From NCBI GenBank assembly GCA_964649815.1, contig CAZYQC010000001.1, positions 124,001 through 188,000 on the forward strand: a stretch of DNA of 64,000 bases. The letters run 5' to 3'. The stretch is from G013214665 sp964649815 (GTDB lineage Bacteria; Pseudomonadota; Alphaproteobacteria; Rhodobacterales; Rhodobacteraceae). This document shows positions 8,757 through 18,534 of the stretch, piece by piece (within the stretch, counting starts at the first letter, position 1; every line of letters begins with the position of its first letter). The translations under genes and the position numbers were made by a program. The notes beneath the pieces were generated by a model. The model worked only from the letters and a program-made list of their open reading frames with translations. It was not told where the DNA came from and did not search any database.

Positions 8757-9348
8757 CCAAACGCACTCCGGCTTCTTTCATCGCAGTTTCGGCCGCAGCC
8801 AGTGATCCATCAAGATCAATCGCACGGCAAAGCGACATATCAACGACAACGTCAAAGCCCAGCTTGGCTGCGTCGACCGCAGAAAAATGCACGCAGAAAT
8901 CAGTCGCCAAACCAACCATGACCAAGGATTGAATGCCTCGGCTGCGCAGATACCCCTCCAAACCTGTAGGTGTCGTATGATCATTCTCAAAAAACGCGGA
9001 ATAGCTGTCGACCGATGGGCGATACCCTTTGCGGACGATCATATCAGCCAGATCAGTCTTTAGGTCGGCGTGGAACCGCGCTCCGTTTGATCCTTGAACG
9101 CAATGATCCGGCCACAAGACCTGGGGCCCATATGGCATCTGCGTCATCTCATAGGGGCCCAGACCGTCGTGTTGTGACGCAAAGGAGGAATGGCCATCGG
9201 GGTGCCAGTCCTGCGTCAAAACAACGGCATCGGCGCTTTGCATCTTCGCGTTAATACCTGCAACAATCTCGTCCCCGCCGGCGACGGCAAGCGCGCCTCC
9301 CGGGCAAAAATCATTTTGAACATCGATCACGATCAAGGCTTCGGTCAT
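8749..9348 (-). CDS. pncA: nicotinamidase
   Basis: 199 residues from the ATG at 9348, which follows AGGAGAG; a longer frame to 9456 has no such site. An isochorismatase-fold amidase that hydrolyses nicotinamide to nicotinate. The catalytic triad is visible as Asp9 (IDVQNDF), Lys107 (VRKGY) and Cys152 (TDFCV), and the metal ligands as Asp48, His50 and His82. It lies directly upstream of pncB. Confidence 0.93.
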   Translation of the reverse strand: MTEALIVIDVQNDFCPGGALAVAGGDEIVAGINAKMQSADAVVLTQDWHPDGHSSFASQHDGLGPYEMTQMPYGPQVLWPDHCVQGSNGARFHADLKTDLADMIVRKGYRPSVDSYSAFFENDHTTPTGLEGYLRSRGIQSLVMVGLATDFCVHFSAVDAAKLGFDVVVDMSLCRAIDLDGSLAAAETAMKEAGVRLDG

Positions 9349-9448
9349 GGCGGCTCTCCTGACTATGGCCAAGGCGTAGGGTTCTAGCGCGGGAACGTCA
9401 ATCGCGTGGCATCTTGAGAAGATCAGCGTGATTGCGTATTTGCCGCGC

Positions 9449-10360
9449 ATGTTCACAGTTGCCGCCCTCTATCACTTTACGCGTTTTGACGATCCTTCGG
9501 CCTTTAAACAGGGCCTTTTGTCCTTGGCGCAGGACAATGGCGTCATGGGCACTTTGTTGCTGGCGCACGAAGGGATCAACGGCACGATTGCCGGGCCAGC
9601 CGATGGAATTGCGCGCGTCATCGCACATATTCGCACCCTGCCCGGATGCGAAGAGCTGGAGTGGAAAGAGAGCTTTTCCGACTTTATGCCGTTTCTAAAG
9701 ATGAAGGTCCGGCTTAAGCGCGAAATCGTGACAATGGGCCAGCCGGATGTCGATCCTCGCGCGCGTGTCGGGAACTACGTCCAGCCGTCTGATTGGAACG
9801 ATCTGATCAAAGACCCCGATGTCGTCGTGATCGACACACGGAACGACTATGAGGTGGCTATCGGCACCTTTGAAGGAGCGGTTGATCCCAAAACAGCCAG
9901 TTTCGGCGAATTCCCAGCCTGGTGGGAGGCGAACAAAGAGGCTTATGAGGGCAAAAAGGTCGCGATGTTTTGCACCGGTGGGATCCGCTGTGAAAAATCG
10001 ACGAATTACCTTTTGGGCCAGGGCGTCCCGGACGTTTACCATCTCAAAGGTGGCATTCTCAAATATCTGGAAGAGGTCGACGAAGCGGACAGCCTATGGG
10101 ACGGCAGCTGTTTTGTTTTCGACGCCCGGGTCAGCGTTGGCCACGGCCTGAAAGAAGGTCCGCATCAGCTCTGCTTTGCCTGTCGGCGCCCGATTTTGCC
10201 CGCCGACACAACCTCACCCGCCTATGAAGAAGGCGTGAGCTGTCACCACTGCATCGATGAAACGACAGAGTTTGACAAAAACCGGTTCCGCGAGCGTCAA
10301 AAGCAAATTGCTTTGGCAAAGGCGCGCGGCACACAGCACGTGGGCGTGCCTCAGAAATAG
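9449..10360 (+). CDS. trhO: tRNA uridine(34) hydroxylase, rhodanese family
   Basis: 303 residues from the ATG at 9449; a GTG at 9428 would add seven residues but sits outside the conserved start MFTVAALYHFTRF. The family hydroxylates U34 of certain tRNAs to 5-hydroxyuridine with oxygen and prephenate-derived chemistry. An N-terminal acylphosphatase-like domain (EGINGTIAG) is followed by a rhodanese domain whose loop CTGGIRCEKS carries Cys175 and Cys181. A C-terminal Cys-rich segment (CFACRRPI, CHHC) completes the usual architecture. Confidence 0.9.
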   Translation: MFTVAALYHFTRFDDPSAFKQGLLSLAQDNGVMGTLLLAHEGINGTIAGPADGIARVIAHIRTLPGCEELEWKESFSDFMPFLKMKVRLKREIVTMGQPDVDPRARVGNYVQPSDWNDLIKDPDVVVIDTRNDYEVAIGTFEGAVDPKTASFGEFPAWWEANKEAYEGKKVAMFCTGGIRCEKSTNYLLGQGVPDVYHLKGGILKYLEEVDEADSLWDGSCFVFDARVSVGHGLKEGPHQLCFACRRPILPADTTSPAYEEGVSCHHCIDETTEFDKNRFRERQKQIALAKARGTQHVGVPQK

Positions 10361-10368
10361 GGTTGCAC

Positions 10369-11586
10369 CTACGCCAGAGCGGGTTCGGCAGGTCTGGGGC
10401 GGCCGCGGCTCAGCAACCATAGCATGATGCCGATGTTTAGGCCGTTCCACAGGATACCGTTCCAGAACGCCAGCTGATAGCTGCCTGTGACGTCATAAAT
10501 CCAGCCCGACATCCAGCCGCCGATTGCCATGCCGAGGATGGTCGCCATCAAGACCAGACCAACCCAAGTTCCCGCTGCCCGTGCGGGCATATATTCACGC
10601 ACGATCACCGCATAGCTGGGGACGATGCCACCTTGGCTAAGGCCGAAAATCGCGCTGACGAAATAAAGCGAAACCAAAGCATCCGATGGTAGGTAAAGGG
10701 CCAAGGCAATGCACTGCAGGACCGAGCCGATCAAAAGGGTTCTCACGCCGCCCAGTTGGTCCGCGATCAAGCCAGAGATCAAACGGGATACCACACCGCC
10801 CAGCAACATGAGCGACAGCATCTCCGCCCCGACCGCAGGTCCATACCCAAGGTCAACGCAATACGCGACGATGTGAACTTGGGGCATCGACATCGCCACG
10901 CAGCAGCCGACGCCAGCCAGTCCAAGCAATGCCGCCAAAACGGACGGCGGAAGACCCGAGGATTGGCGATTGGCCTGCGCAGTGTTTTCTGCGACCTGCT
11001 TGGCTTCTTCCGGGACCTGACGACGCAGAGTAAAAGCCAAAGGCAGAACAATCACTGCGGTCAGCCCCGCCAACAGCAAATAGACCGCGCGCCACCCGTC
11101 CTCGGCCAGATAACCGGCCAAGGCGATAGGCCAGATCGCGCCGGACAAATAGTTTCCACAGGCCGCAATCGCCACAGCAATGCCGCGCCGCTTTAGGAAC
11201 CAATGCGAGACATCGGCAATCATCGGTCCAAAGCCCACGGCGGTGCAGAACCCAATGAGCAATTGCGCAAGCGACAACCAAAGGATTGTGGGGCTAATCG
11301 TGGCCAGCCAATATCCAAGAATTATGCCAAACCCACAGGCAATCAGGGTCGGTACAATTCCAAAGCGGTCAACCGCGCGCCCGACTGCAAAGTTCCCGAC
11401 AGCAAAACCGATCATCGTCAGCGTATAAGGCAAGCTCGCCTCTGCGCGCGATGTTCCAAACTCAGCTTCGATCGCGGGCATAATGACGATGATGGCCCAC
11501 ATCCCGGCATTCGCCACGATGCCTATAACCAGGCTAAGCGCGAGGCGCATCCAAGAGACGCGGCTATCCAGAATGTCGGAAGTCAT
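10369..11586 (-). CDS. MFS transporter
   Basis: 405 residues with about twelve hydrophobic segments and the MFS loop signature GRAVDRFG between helices 2 and 3. A hydrophilic central loop lies near residues 190-215. The sequence style (MWAIIVIMP, GFCTAVGFGP) resembles the monocarboxylate/oxalate-type branch. Substrate unknown. It lies 50 bases downstream of ugd on the same strand; functional linkage is not evident. Confidence 0.85.
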   Translation of the reverse strand: MTSDILDSRVSWMRLALSLVIGIVANAGMWAIIVIMPAIEAEFGTSRAEASLPYTLTMIGFAVGNFAVGRAVDRFGIVPTLIACGFGIILGYWLATISPTILWLSLAQLLIGFCTAVGFGPMIADVSHWFLKRRGIAVAIAACGNYLSGAIWPIALAGYLAEDGWRAVYLLLAGLTAVIVLPLAFTLRRQVPEEAKQVAENTAQANRQSSGLPPSVLAALLGLAGVGCCVAMSMPQVHIVAYCVDLGYGPAVGAEMLSLMLLGGVVSRLISGLIADQLGGVRTLLIGSVLQCIALALYLPSDALVSLYFVSAIFGLSQGGIVPSYAVIVREYMPARAAGTWVGLVLMATILGMAIGGWMSGWIYDVTGSYQLAFWNGILWNGLNIGIMLWLLSRGRPRPAEPALA

Positions 11587-11636
11587 GCGCCATTTGCGCC
11601 AATCTTCAGAACGCCTGCAAGCAGGTATTTCACCGG

Positions 11637-12965
11637 TTAGCCGTCCGCCACACCATAGTCGACCCGACCAATTGAAACATACGTTTCAAAGCCCGCTCGC
11701 TTTGCGTCCTTTGGCGAATATACGTTCCGCAAATCTGCCATCGCAGGCGTCGTCATCTTACGCGCGATCTTCTTAAGATCGAGCGCGCGGAACTCATTCC
11801 ATTCCGTCAGGATAACAAGTGCGTCTGCATTTCGAACGGCCACATAGGGGTCATCCATCCAGTTGACCCCAGGCAAAAGCTGTTCGCCTTCGCGTTTGCC
11901 TTGGGGGTCGACCACGCGCACTTTGGCGCCATTACCGACCAGCGATGGCACGATCGTCAAACTTGGGGCGTCGCGCATGTCATCGGTGTTCGGTTTGAAG
12001 GTCACGCCCATGACAGCAATCGTCTTTCCGTTGACGACCCCGCCACATGCATCGACGATTTTATCGATCATCCGCCGTTTCACCTCGTCGTTCACCTTGA
12101 TGACCGTTTCAGTCAACTGCATCCGACTGCCGTGATCCTGCCCCATACGGGCCAAAGCTTGAGTATCTTTTGGGAAACAACTTCCGCCATAACCGGGGCC
12201 GGCGTGCAGAAACTTGTTGCCGATGCGCCCGTCCAGGCCCATGCCCTTGGAGACCAACTTTACATCTGCGCCTGTTTTCTCGCACAGCGCCGCGATCTCG
12301 TTGATAAAGGTGATCTTGGTCGCCAGAAAGGCATTGGCCGCGTATTTGATCATCTCTGCGCTTTCCAAATCCGTCACCATGATGGGGAACTCACGCAGGT
12401 ACAAAGGCCGGTAAATTTCTGACATCACCTCTGCGGCCCGTTCATTTTGAACCCCAACCACAACGCGATCCGGCCGCATGAAATCGTCAATCGCAGCCCC
12501 TTCGCGCAGAAACTCTGGGTTTGACGCAACATCGAAATCCGCGTCAGGGTTCGCTTTTGCGATGGTCTGTTTGACTTGGCGGTTTGTGCCCAGCGGGACA
12601 GTCGATTTGGTGACGATCACCGCGTAGCCCGTCAGCGCCTGGGCGATTTCTTCGGCGGCGGCCATGACATAGCGCAAGTCGGCGTGACCATCGCCCCGCC
12701 GCGTCGGTGTGCCAACAGCGATGAAAACGGCTTCGGCGCCGTCGACAGCCGCCTTTAGGTCTGTCGTGAAGGACAAGCGGCCTGCGCTCGTGTTTTTGGC
12801 CATCAGGTCATCGAGACCTGGCTCAAAAATCGGAACTTCGCCGCGCTCCAACATCTCGATTTTCGCAGGGTCCTTGTCGACGCAAACGACGTCGTGGCCA
12901 AAATCCGAAAAACACACCCCAGAGACCAGGCCGACATACCCAGTTCCAATCATCGCTATACGCAT
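11637..12965 (-). CDS. ugd: UDP-glucose 6-dehydrogenase
   Basis: 442 residues. It oxidises UDP-glucose twice with NAD to UDP-glucuronate, a precursor for acidic surface polysaccharide. The N-terminal Rossmann motif GTGYVGLVSG is present, STVPLGT and NPEFLREG follow, and the catalytic Cys263 lies in GYGGSCFPKDT. A C-terminal nucleotide-binding domain begins near residue 315 (GVTFKPNTDDMR). The start has AGGCAGG upstream. Confidence 0.94.
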   Translation of the reverse strand: MRIAMIGTGYVGLVSGVCFSDFGHDVVCVDKDPAKIEMLERGEVPIFEPGLDDLMAKNTSAGRLSFTTDLKAAVDGAEAVFIAVGTPTRRGDGHADLRYVMAAAEEIAQALTGYAVIVTKSTVPLGTNRQVKQTIAKANPDADFDVASNPEFLREGAAIDDFMRPDRVVVGVQNERAAEVMSEIYRPLYLREFPIMVTDLESAEMIKYAANAFLATKITFINEIAALCEKTGADVKLVSKGMGLDGRIGNKFLHAGPGYGGSCFPKDTQALARMGQDHGSRMQLTETVIKVNDEVKRRMIDKIVDACGGVVNGKTIAVMGVTFKPNTDDMRDAPSLTIVPSLVGNGAKVRVVDPQGKREGEQLLPGVNWMDDPYVAVRNADALVILTEWNEFRALDLKKIARKMTTPAMADLRNVYSPKDAKRAGFETYVSIGRVDYGVADG

Positions 12966-13038
12966 GCACCTGCCTCATGACTTTTTGTTGTCTTTGGCAT
13001 GTGACAAAGGGGGCCAAGCTGTCAACGTCTGAATGCGG

Positions 13039-14352
13039 TCACCTATCACCCAAAGCCAAACCAGCATAGACAAACGGCATCAATGCCCGGCGTCCACGGC
13101 CCAACGGAAATTTTGGCAAAGGCGATTGCATCGCCGCAGGATATAGCTCGGGCTGTTCGCCCTGAGCCAAACGCGCCAAAACCTGACCTGTAAAGCTGCC
13201 CATCGCCACGCCGTTGCCGTGATAGCACATCCCAGCAAGAACACCGCTCTGGCCTGGGATCTCACCGGCGAAGGGCAAACCATCCCGCGCAAGGCACACC
13301 AAACCAGACCAGCTTTTCGGGCGCTCAACGTGCGCCCACATGGGAAACATCCGTTCAAAGTCGCGATGCACACGGGCTTGGGCTTTTGCTTCTGCCTGAG
13401 GTGAGGACAAGAGCCCGCCGCGCATGCCGAACAACATCCGGTTGTCAGGCATCAGTCGAAAGTAATGCAGCAAGTTTCGCGTGTCATAGACCATCTGGTA
13501 AGACGTCCACCCAGCCGTCTGAAGCTCTTCTCCGGTCAAGGGGCGGGTCACGACGATCGTCGATTGCGTCGGCATGTAGCGGCCCGCCAACCATGCGGGC
13601 GTATCCTCGCTCGAATAACCATTGGTGGCGACGATGACTTTGTCGGCGCGAACTGCGCCGCGGGCCGTTTTGACGCGCCCAGAGCTGACCTCAGTCGCCG
13701 CCGAATGTTCATAAATACGGACGCCCAAGCCGGTGGCCGCAGCGATCATACCGCCCAAGTATTTGCGGGGGTTCAGGGCAAACCCAACAGGGACTGTGAC
13801 AGCCCCATGAAATGGCCCGGAAAGGCCTTCTTCGGGCAAGTCTCTGACGTCTAAGACGCGCGGCGAGACGCCATAGTTTTCTTCGACCGAACGCGCGTAG
13901 GCGTCCAGGTAAGGCACTTTCTTTTCGTGATGCGCCAAGAGCGTTTCACCTTCGGAATGCACATCGGCATCTATGTGCAAATCGGTCAGCAGCCTGTGAA
14001 CCAGATCGACCGCAGCTTTTTCAGCCGCATACCATTCCAAACGCCCTTCCTTGCCAAAGCGTCTGTCCAATTCGGCGTCTTCTGTCCGCGCTCCACCCAA
14101 ACAGCAGAAACCACCGTTGCGCCCGGAGGCACCCCAAGCCAAGCGAGATGCCTCTACCAGGGCGACATCGACCCCGGCTTGTGCCAAGTGCAAAGCCGCG
14201 GAAACGCCTGTGAACCCTCCGCCAACAACGACGACGTCGGCCTTTATGTCGCCTTCCAAAACAGAGAAGCCCGGAATGTCGACGGTTTCGTCCCACCAAC
14301 AGCCAGAGCGCGGCCCATCGCCGTAGGCAAATTCAGGATAGATCCGCCTCAT
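13039..14352 (-). CDS. puuB: FAD-dependent amine oxidase, gamma-glutamylputrescine oxidase-like
   Basis: 437 residues of the DAO/glycine-oxidase fold. The FAD-binding motif VVVGGGFTGVSAALHLA lies near residue 40, and ASGRNGGF follows; both are typical of PuuB-like oxidases. The C-terminal FAD contact is GMCYHGNGVAMG. It overlaps potI by 4 bases (ATGA), so it is the last gene of the potF-potA-potH-potI run. The context supports oxidation of an imported polyamine or its derivative; the exact substrate is inference. No glutamate-putrescine ligase gene (puuA) is visible here. Confidence 0.75.
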   Translation of the reverse strand: MRRIYPEFAYGDGPRSGCWWDETVDIPGFSVLEGDIKADVVVVGGGFTGVSAALHLAQAGVDVALVEASRLAWGASGRNGGFCCLGGARTEDAELDRRFGKEGRLEWYAAEKAAVDLVHRLLTDLHIDADVHSEGETLLAHHEKKVPYLDAYARSVEENYGVSPRVLDVRDLPEEGLSGPFHGAVTVPVGFALNPRKYLGGMIAAATGLGVRIYEHSAATEVSSGRVKTARGAVRADKVIVATNGYSSEDTPAWLAGRYMPTQSTIVVTRPLTGEELQTAGWTSYQMVYDTRNLLHYFRLMPDNRMLFGMRGGLLSSPQAEAKAQARVHRDFERMFPMWAHVERPKSWSGLVCLARDGLPFAGEIPGQSGVLAGMCYHGNGVAMGSFTGQVLARLAQGEQPELYPAAMQSPLPKFPLGRGRRALMPFVYAGLALGDR

Positions 14353-15167
14353 GTGGCGCGCGCGGCCGCCTGCTCATCGCGTTTCTGCCGCAAGGCCGCT
14401 TGTTTGCTTGCCAAAGACGCGGAGATAACACCAATCGTCACCAAGCCAATCAGGATCGTGGAGAGGGCGTTGATCTCAGGGCTGACGCCAAGCCGGACGC
14501 TGGACCAGATTTTCATCGGAAGCGTTGTCGCCGAAGGCCCCGAGGTGAACGACGCGATCACCAGATCGTCAAGCGACAAGGTGAAGGCCAGAAGCCAGCC
14601 AGAGATGACCGCAGGCGCGATGATAGGCAAAGTAATCAGTCGGAAAGCCTCCCACGCGGAGGCACCCAAATCCAAAGCGGCTTCTTCCAGCGATTGATCA
14701 AACGTCACAAGGCGCGACGACACGACCACGGAAACAAAGCACATCGAAAAGGTCGTATGCGCCAACACAATCGTCAGAACGCCTCGGTCGAGCCCGATCC
14801 CAATGAAGAGCAACAGCAATGAAAGCCCAGTGATCACCTCTGGCATGACCAGCGGCGCATAGATCATCCCGGAAAAGAGCGTGCGGCCAAAAAACCGGCC
14901 TCCGCGCACCAGCACATAAGCGGCGATTGTCCCCAAAACGGTGGCAATTGTCGAAGACATGACAGCGACCTTGAGCGTAACCCAAGCCGCGTCCAAGAAC
15001 GCTTCGTTTTGGATCAATTCGCCGTACCACTTCGTCGAAAACCCTGCCCAGACAGTCACAAGTTTTGAGGCGTTGAAGCTGTAGATCACCAAGATCAGCA
15101 TCGGGACGTAGAGGAAGACGAAGCCCAGCGTGAGCGAAACGACATTGAACCAAGACAGGCGTGTCAT
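14349..15167 (-). CDS. potI: polyamine ABC transporter permease (PotI-like)
   Basis: 272 residues from the ATG at 15167, which follows GGAGGGCG and overlaps the potH stop by 4 bases; the longer frame is not needed. Six hydrophobic segments are present, and a binding-protein-dependent permease loop (EEAALDLGASAWEAF) serves as the EAA motif contacting the ATPase. It forms the inner-membrane channel with PotH. Confidence 0.9.
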   Translation of the reverse strand: MTRLSWFNVVSLTLGFVFLYVPMLILVIYSFNASKLVTVWAGFSTKWYGELIQNEAFLDAAWVTLKVAVMSSTIATVLGTIAAYVLVRGGRFFGRTLFSGMIYAPLVMPEVITGLSLLLLFIGIGLDRGVLTIVLAHTTFSMCFVSVVVSSRLVTFDQSLEEAALDLGASAWEAFRLITLPIIAPAVISGWLLAFTLSLDDLVIASFTSGPSATTLPMKIWSSVRLGVSPEINALSTILIGLVTIGVISASLASKQAALRQKRDEQAAARAT

Positions 15168-16039
15168 TGATCGCCCTCCGCGTTCCGCTGTTCGTTGCGC
15201 TGGAACAAGATGATCGGGATGATCAGGATCAACAGAAGAATGACGGCAACCGCGCTTGCAACGGGCCAATCTCGGTTCGAGAAGAATTCCTCAAAAAGCA
15301 CTTTGCCAATCATCAAAGTGCCGGAACCACCCAACAAGGACGGGATCACGAATTCTCCCAGCGCTGGGATAAACACCAAGAAACAACCGGCAATGATGCC
15401 ATTTTTGGAGAGTGGGATCGTAACAAGCCAGAACGCCTGAAAGCGCGAGCATCCCAGATCCTCAGCCGCTTCGATCAGCGACTCGTCCAATCGATCCAAT
15501 GCCGCGTAAATCGGCAAAATCATGAACGGCAAATAGGTGTAGACGATTCCGATGTAGACGGCGGTGTTGGTGTTCAAAATCGTGAGCGGATCATTGATGA
15601 CGCCAATTCCGATGAAGAACTGGTTCAAGAAACCCTCGGTCGACAGAATTCCGACCCAGGCGTAGACCCTGATCAGAAACGACGTCCAAAAGGGCAATAT
15701 CACCAACATCATCAAAGTCGGTCGCCATTCCTGCGGCGCCCGCGCCATTCCGTATGCCATCGGATAGCCAACCAGCAGGGTCAAAACGGTCGAGAAAAAC
15801 GCAATCTGGAGCGACGAGACATAGGCTTTCCAATAGAGATCATCCTCGGTCAGAAAGACAAAGTTCTCAAAGTCCAACCCACTCAGCATTGTCCACAGAC
15901 CATCCTTCATGGTCGGCGTGTAAGGTGGGATCGCCAGGGCGATGTCGCTAAGCGAAATTTTGAAGACGATCGCAAACGGGATCAGGAAGAGCGCCAGCAG
16001 CCAAAGATACGGGATCGCGATCAGAGCGGCACGTTTCAT
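15164..16039 (-). CDS. potH: polyamine ABC transporter permease (PotH-like)
   Basis: 291 residues, six predicted membrane segments, first near residues 8-28. The EAA loop is EAAEDLGCSRFQAFWLVTIP. It pairs with PotI. Size and order (binding protein, ATPase, PotH, PotI) match enteric potFGHI. A 73-base gap separates it from potA. Confidence 0.9.
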   Translation of the reverse strand: MKRAALIAIPYLWLLALFLIPFAIVFKISLSDIALAIPPYTPTMKDGLWTMLSGLDFENFVFLTEDDLYWKAYVSSLQIAFFSTVLTLLVGYPMAYGMARAPQEWRPTLMMLVILPFWTSFLIRVYAWVGILSTEGFLNQFFIGIGVINDPLTILNTNTAVYIGIVYTYLPFMILPIYAALDRLDESLIEAAEDLGCSRFQAFWLVTIPLSKNGIIAGCFLVFIPALGEFVIPSLLGGSGTLMIGKVLFEEFFSNRDWPVASAVAVILLLILIIPIILFQRNEQRNAEGDQ

Positions 16040-16112
16040 GACGTGCCCCTTTGGCTTTGGTCGAACAGGCCTTGCCCGTTACCTGTTCCTATCATCGCGA
16101 ACATGTGCATCA

Positions 16113-17240
16113 TCACTCGGCCAGCAAAACGCCAGCACCGGCGTCCCAGCTAACCCAGACGTCATCTTCCCACGTGAAATCGCGCCGCCCTACCCGCTTG
16201 GTATTGGCGGTTTGGGCTTTGATGACCAGCCCGCTGGGCAATTCCACGTGATACGTCGACAGGTTCCCCAGATAGGCGATGTCCAACACTTTGCCGCTGA
16301 CGGCATTTTCCGCGCCATCCGGTTTTTCACCGTGGATTGAGATTTTTTCTGGCCGCAAAGCCAAATGACAGGTCTGACCATCAGAGAACGGCATGGCACT
16401 GTCCGCGATGATAGGTGCAGCGCCTGCTTTCCAATCGACGGCAAACCGGCCTTCCCCGACGGGTTTGGCAGATCCTTTGAGGATATTCACATCACCGATG
16501 AAATCGGCCACGTAAACGGAATTGGGCGCCTCATAGATATCCTCTGGCGTCGCAACCTGGATGACCCGGCCTTCGTCCATGACGGCCACACGGCTGGCGA
16601 CGGTCATCGCTTCTTCCTGGTCATGCGTCACGATGACGAAGGTTGTCCCCGTCTTTTCCTGAATGTCCATCAGCTCGAACTGAGTGTCTTGGCGTAGCTT
16701 TTTGTCCAAGGCGCCCAACGGTTCATCAAGCAAGAGTAGCTTTGGCGCCTTGGCCAAGGACCGGGCCAGCGCAACCCGCTGTCGCTGTCCACCTGAAATC
16801 TGATGCGGCTTACGTTTGGCGAATTTCTCAAGCCGAACGAGCCGCAGCATCTCTTCTACGCGGCTGGCCACCTCTGCTTTGTCTTTATTCTCGCGCCGCA
16901 GGCCAAAGGCTATGTTGTCCCAAACCGACAGGTGCGGAAACAGTGCATAAGACTGGAACATCATGTTGACCGCGCGCTTGTTCGGCGGAACGGCTGCGAT
17001 GTCTTGGCCTGCCAGTGTAATGCGCCCTTCTGTGGGGTCCTCGAACCCTGCCAGCATGCGCATCATGGTCGTTTTTCCGCAGCCAGATGGCCCCAACAGC
17101 GCGAAGAACTCTTTTTCGTAGATATCGAGTGTCAGGTCGTCGATTGCGACGAAATCGCCAAACCGTTTAGTGACATTTTCGAACCGGATCAGTGGTGTCT
17201 CACCTGGATCGGTCCAAGGGGCGAATACAGTCTGTGGCAC
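16113..17240 (-). CDS. potA: polyamine ABC transporter ATPase (PotG/PotA-like)
   Basis: 375 residues, GTG start preceded by AGGCGGGG. The ATPase core has Walker A GPSGCGKTT, Q-loop FQSYALFPH, signature ISGGQRQR, Walker B LLLLDEPLGALD and the switch His in VTHDQEE. A C-terminal TOBE-type regulatory domain covers about 285-375 (LRPEKISIHG). It energises uptake through PotH/PotI. Confidence 0.92.
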   Translation of the reverse strand: MPQTVFAPWTDPGETPLIRFENVTKRFGDFVAIDDLTLDIYEKEFFALLGPSGCGKTTMMRMLAGFEDPTEGRITLAGQDIAAVPPNKRAVNMMFQSYALFPHLSVWDNIAFGLRRENKDKAEVASRVEEMLRLVRLEKFAKRKPHQISGGQRQRVALARSLAKAPKLLLLDEPLGALDKKLRQDTQFELMDIQEKTGTTFVIVTHDQEEAMTVASRVAVMDEGRVIQVATPEDIYEAPNSVYVADFIGDVNILKGSAKPVGEGRFAVDWKAGAAPIIADSAMPFSDGQTCHLALRPEKISIHGEKPDGAENAVSGKVLDIAYLGNLSTYHVELPSGLVIKAQTANTKRVGRRDFTWEDDVWVSWDAGAGVLLAE

Positions 17241-17263
17241 TAAGATCCCCGCCTAAAAAGGAT

Positions 17264-17291
17264 AAAGGCGCGATCCATCGACCGCGCCTTT
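17264..17291 (-). terminator. Hairpin between potF and potA (attenuator-like)
   Basis: A perfect 9-bp inverted repeat (AAAGGCGCG / CGCGCCTTT, 10-base loop) lies just past the potF stop on the minus strand, followed by ATCCTTTTT. Its position suggests partial termination or 3'-end protection, giving more binding protein than ATPase. Confidence 0.65.
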
Positions 17292-17303
17292 GTATGTCTT
17301 GCG

Positions 17304-18386
17304 TCAGGTGCCAGATTTCACCTTCGTCCACATCCGGGTCACGACGCGCTGTGTTTTCGCGTCATATGGGGATGTGGTGTAGAGGTTCTCCAATGTCGCA
17401 GCATCAGGGTAGATCGCCGTATCGCCGATCACGTCCTCTTCGAGGAACTCCTGGCTCGCGAGGTTGCCGTTTGCATAGTAAACATAGTTCGACGCCTGAG
17501 CCATGTTTTGCGCGTCCATGATGAAGTTCAGGAACGTGTGCGCACCCTCTGGGTTTGGCGCATCCGCAGGAATGGCCATTTGGTCGAACCACATCAACGC
17601 GCCTTCGGATGGGGCGTAGTATTCAATATTCACGCCGTTATCCGCCTCGGCCGCGCGATCCCGCGCTTGCAAAACGTCTCCTGACCAGCCAACTGCCACG
17701 CAAATGTCGCCATTTGCCAGAGCGTTAATGTATTCAGAGCTGTGGAACTTCTGAACGTAAGGCGCGACCGCGGTCAGGACCGGCTCGGCCTTTTTGATGG
17801 TATCTGCGTCTTGTGCATCAGGGTCTTCACCCAGATAGGCCAACGCCGCAGGGATCAACTCGGTCGGCGCATCCAAGAAGTGCACGCCACACGATTGCAG
17901 TTTTTCCATGTTGGCCGGATCAAAGATGAGGGAAAGAGAGCCCAAAGGAGCGTCGTCGCCCAAAGCTTCCTTAACTTTGTCGACATTCACACCAAGGCCA
18001 GTCGAGCCCCACATGTAGTTGATCGAATATTCATTGCCGGGGTCATATTTGGCAACGCGCTTGTCGATAACGTCCCACATGTTTTCCATGTTGGGCAGCT
18101 GACCTTTGTCGAGCTTTTGGAAAGCGCCCGCGGTGATCTGGCGCTGCAAGAACGTACCGGATGGAACAACAATGTCATAACCGGAGCTACCGGCCAGCAT
18201 CTTAGTCTCCAACACTTCGTTCGAATCGAACACGTCGTAGATCAGGTTAAGACCTGTTTCCTCTTCGAATTTGGTCAGGAGGTCTTCGTCGATATAGTCA
18301 GACCAATTGTAAACGCGCACTTCCTGCGCCAAGGCACTTGTGGCCACCAACGCAGATGCGGCTGCGCCGAGCATCAGATGTTTCAT
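17304..18386 (-). CDS. potF: putrescine-binding periplasmic protein (PotF-like)
   Basis: 360 residues from the ATG at 18386, which has GGGGAG upstream; the longer frame would bury the signal peptide. Residues 1-20 (MKHLMLGAAASALVATSALA) are a secretion signal. The mature start EVRVYNWSDYID is the PotD/PotF hallmark. It captures a polyamine in the periplasm for PotHI-PotA. First gene of its operon, divergent from the aminotransferase across 148 bases. Confidence 0.93.
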   Translation of the reverse strand: MKHLMLGAAASALVATSALAQEVRVYNWSDYIDEDLLTKFEEETGLNLIYDVFDSNEVLETKMLAGSSGYDIVVPSGTFLQRQITAGAFQKLDKGQLPNMENMWDVIDKRVAKYDPGNEYSINYMWGSTGLGVNVDKVKEALGDDAPLGSLSLIFDPANMEKLQSCGVHFLDAPTELIPAALAYLGEDPDAQDADTIKKAEPVLTAVAPYVQKFHSSEYINALANGDICVAVGWSGDVLQARDRAAEADNGVNIEYYAPSEGALMWFDQMAIPADAPNPEGAHTFLNFIMDAQNMAQASNYVYYANGNLASQEFLEEDVIGDTAIYPDAATLENLYTTSPYDAKTQRVVTRMWTKVKSGT

Positions 18387-18534
18387 GTAAACTCCCCTAT
18401 TCGCGCCGGTTTTCCGGTCGCCGATCATGAAACCAACTTTGTTGACCGCAGACAAGATGGATTCCATCACGTTGGATTGACGCCGCCCAGCGCGCCCATA
18501 TTCTCAGCATCGCGCACCCCACTCCGGAGCTTAC
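18387..18534. promoter_or_regulatory. Divergent control region, potF operon / aminotransferase
   Basis: 148 bases separate the two start codons, so promoters for both directions should lie here. A Shine-Dalgarno CGGAG precedes the aminotransferase ATG. No operator repeat stood out by eye. Co-regulation by polyamine is inference from gene content. Confidence 0.5.

Noticed and set aside
15161..16153. 330-residue open frame on the plus strand
   Set aside because: Shadow of the potH permease gene, extremely Arg/Gln/Asp-rich, no family resemblance.
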